DNA from: Panicum virgatum
Lineage: Eukaryota; Streptophyta; Magnoliopsida; Poales; Poaceae
Reading direction: 5' to 3'
NCBI RefSeq assembly: GCF_016808335.1
Contig: NC_053141.1
Location: forward strand, 21,461,924 to 21,525,923
DNA length: 64,000 bases
Below are positions 63,734-64,000 of the stretch, in pieces. The translations under genes and the position numbers were made by a program. Position 1 is the stretch's first letter; every line of letters starts with the position of its first letter. Below the pieces are notes generated by a model. The model did not search any database. It was given only the letters and a program-made list of their open reading frames with translations, and was not told the DNA's origin.

Positions 63734-64000
63734 GCAACCTCTGCAGAACACGAGTCCGAAATTTGTAGTTTGCATAACTTTTGCATCCGGACTCCGAATT
63801 GTATGATCCAAGTGTCCAATTTGATCATCTTGACGGGCTCTTCAACATGGCAAAGTCAAATTTGGCATTTGACAATGTTTGTAATGGTGTCATTTTATAT
63901 CCATGTTTCACCATCCTTGTAGATGCTCCATTTAATGTTGTTTCTTGCATATTCTGAGCATAATCCTGCAAACCATCTCAAACCACCACAACTTGTGGAA

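Larger units (their letters stand above)
62259..64000 (-). mobile_element. Reverse Athila-type LTR, right end outside window
   Basis: It begins TGGTGTTTCC (left end uncertain by a few bases). On the minus strand it has TATA at 63196-63203, three GC palindrome pairs upstream of it, and the core motif at 62694-62719 downstream. No primer site is next to its left end, so it is a solo or 3' LTR. No coding is seen. Confidence 0.65.

Noticed and set aside
1..64000. CRISPR arrays, rRNA or tRNA genes, bacterial-type operons or terminators
   Set aside because: No evenly spaced short repeats with spacers and no recognisable rRNA or tRNA gene. tRNA-like matches are only the retrotransposon primer sites. 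Gene structure and repeats are those of a plant nuclear genome.

Overview
This window looks like heterochromatin from a grass nuclear genome. I see no host protein gene, tRNA, rRNA or CRISPR array. Nearly all of it is Ty3/gypsy LTR retrotransposons nested inside one another. The evidence for a grass is the element types: chromoviruses with 3.4-kb LTRs starting TGTAACACCC (Tekay/Del-like), Athila-like elements with tRNA-Asp-type primer sites, and a Tat-lineage element with an antisense plant-mobile-domain gene. Genus and clade names are inferences from motifs; no search was run.

Layout. Positions 1-1800 hold two LTR pieces. Athila-like element A begins at 1801 and forms the outer shell of the main nest: 5' LTR 1801-3375, duplicated primer sites 3376-3464, gag-protease remnant 32654-34681, env-position ORF 35401-36918, and 3' LTR from 38425. 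A solo Tekay-like LTR (3492-32542, duplication GTGCT) sits in its leader. Into that solo LTR went a Tat element in reverse orientation (6754-32348). Into the Tat element's antisense gene went a very young, nearly perfect Tekay-like element (9684-21808, duplication GTCAT). The 3' LTR of A is split by a solo LTR (39124-44144), itself split by a reverse Tekay-like solo LTR (39540-42974, duplication ATAAC), and is then cut at 44581 by a decayed chromovirus.

Positions 44582-50521 are a patchwork of truncated LTRs plus about 0.85 kb I cannot assign. Element H, a second Athila-like type, fills 50522-57131 with LTR, gag, protease, RT, RNase H and a broken integrase; a reverse LTR lies between its gag and pol. 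Element B, a close relative of A, cuts H at 57132. B has lost everything between protease and the integrase C-terminus. A reverse LTR from 62259 runs off the window.

Only the young element at 9684-21808 keeps an apparently full-length polyprotein gene, and its gag is split by a 111-bp intron-like sequence. LTR pairs give a consistent order: roughly 5% differences in a compared stretch of element A LTRs, 2.6% in Tat, and 0.26% in the young element.

The signals least explained by standard annotation are these: a compact motif repeated nine times about 0.4-0.5 kb downstream of the TATA boxes of several different Athila-like LTRs; GC-rich palindrome pairs upstream of the same TATA boxes; a promoter-like module with a leader intron before the env-position ORF; the gag intron; tandem primer-binding sites; and a triple hairpin array between the two convergent transcription units of the Tat element.
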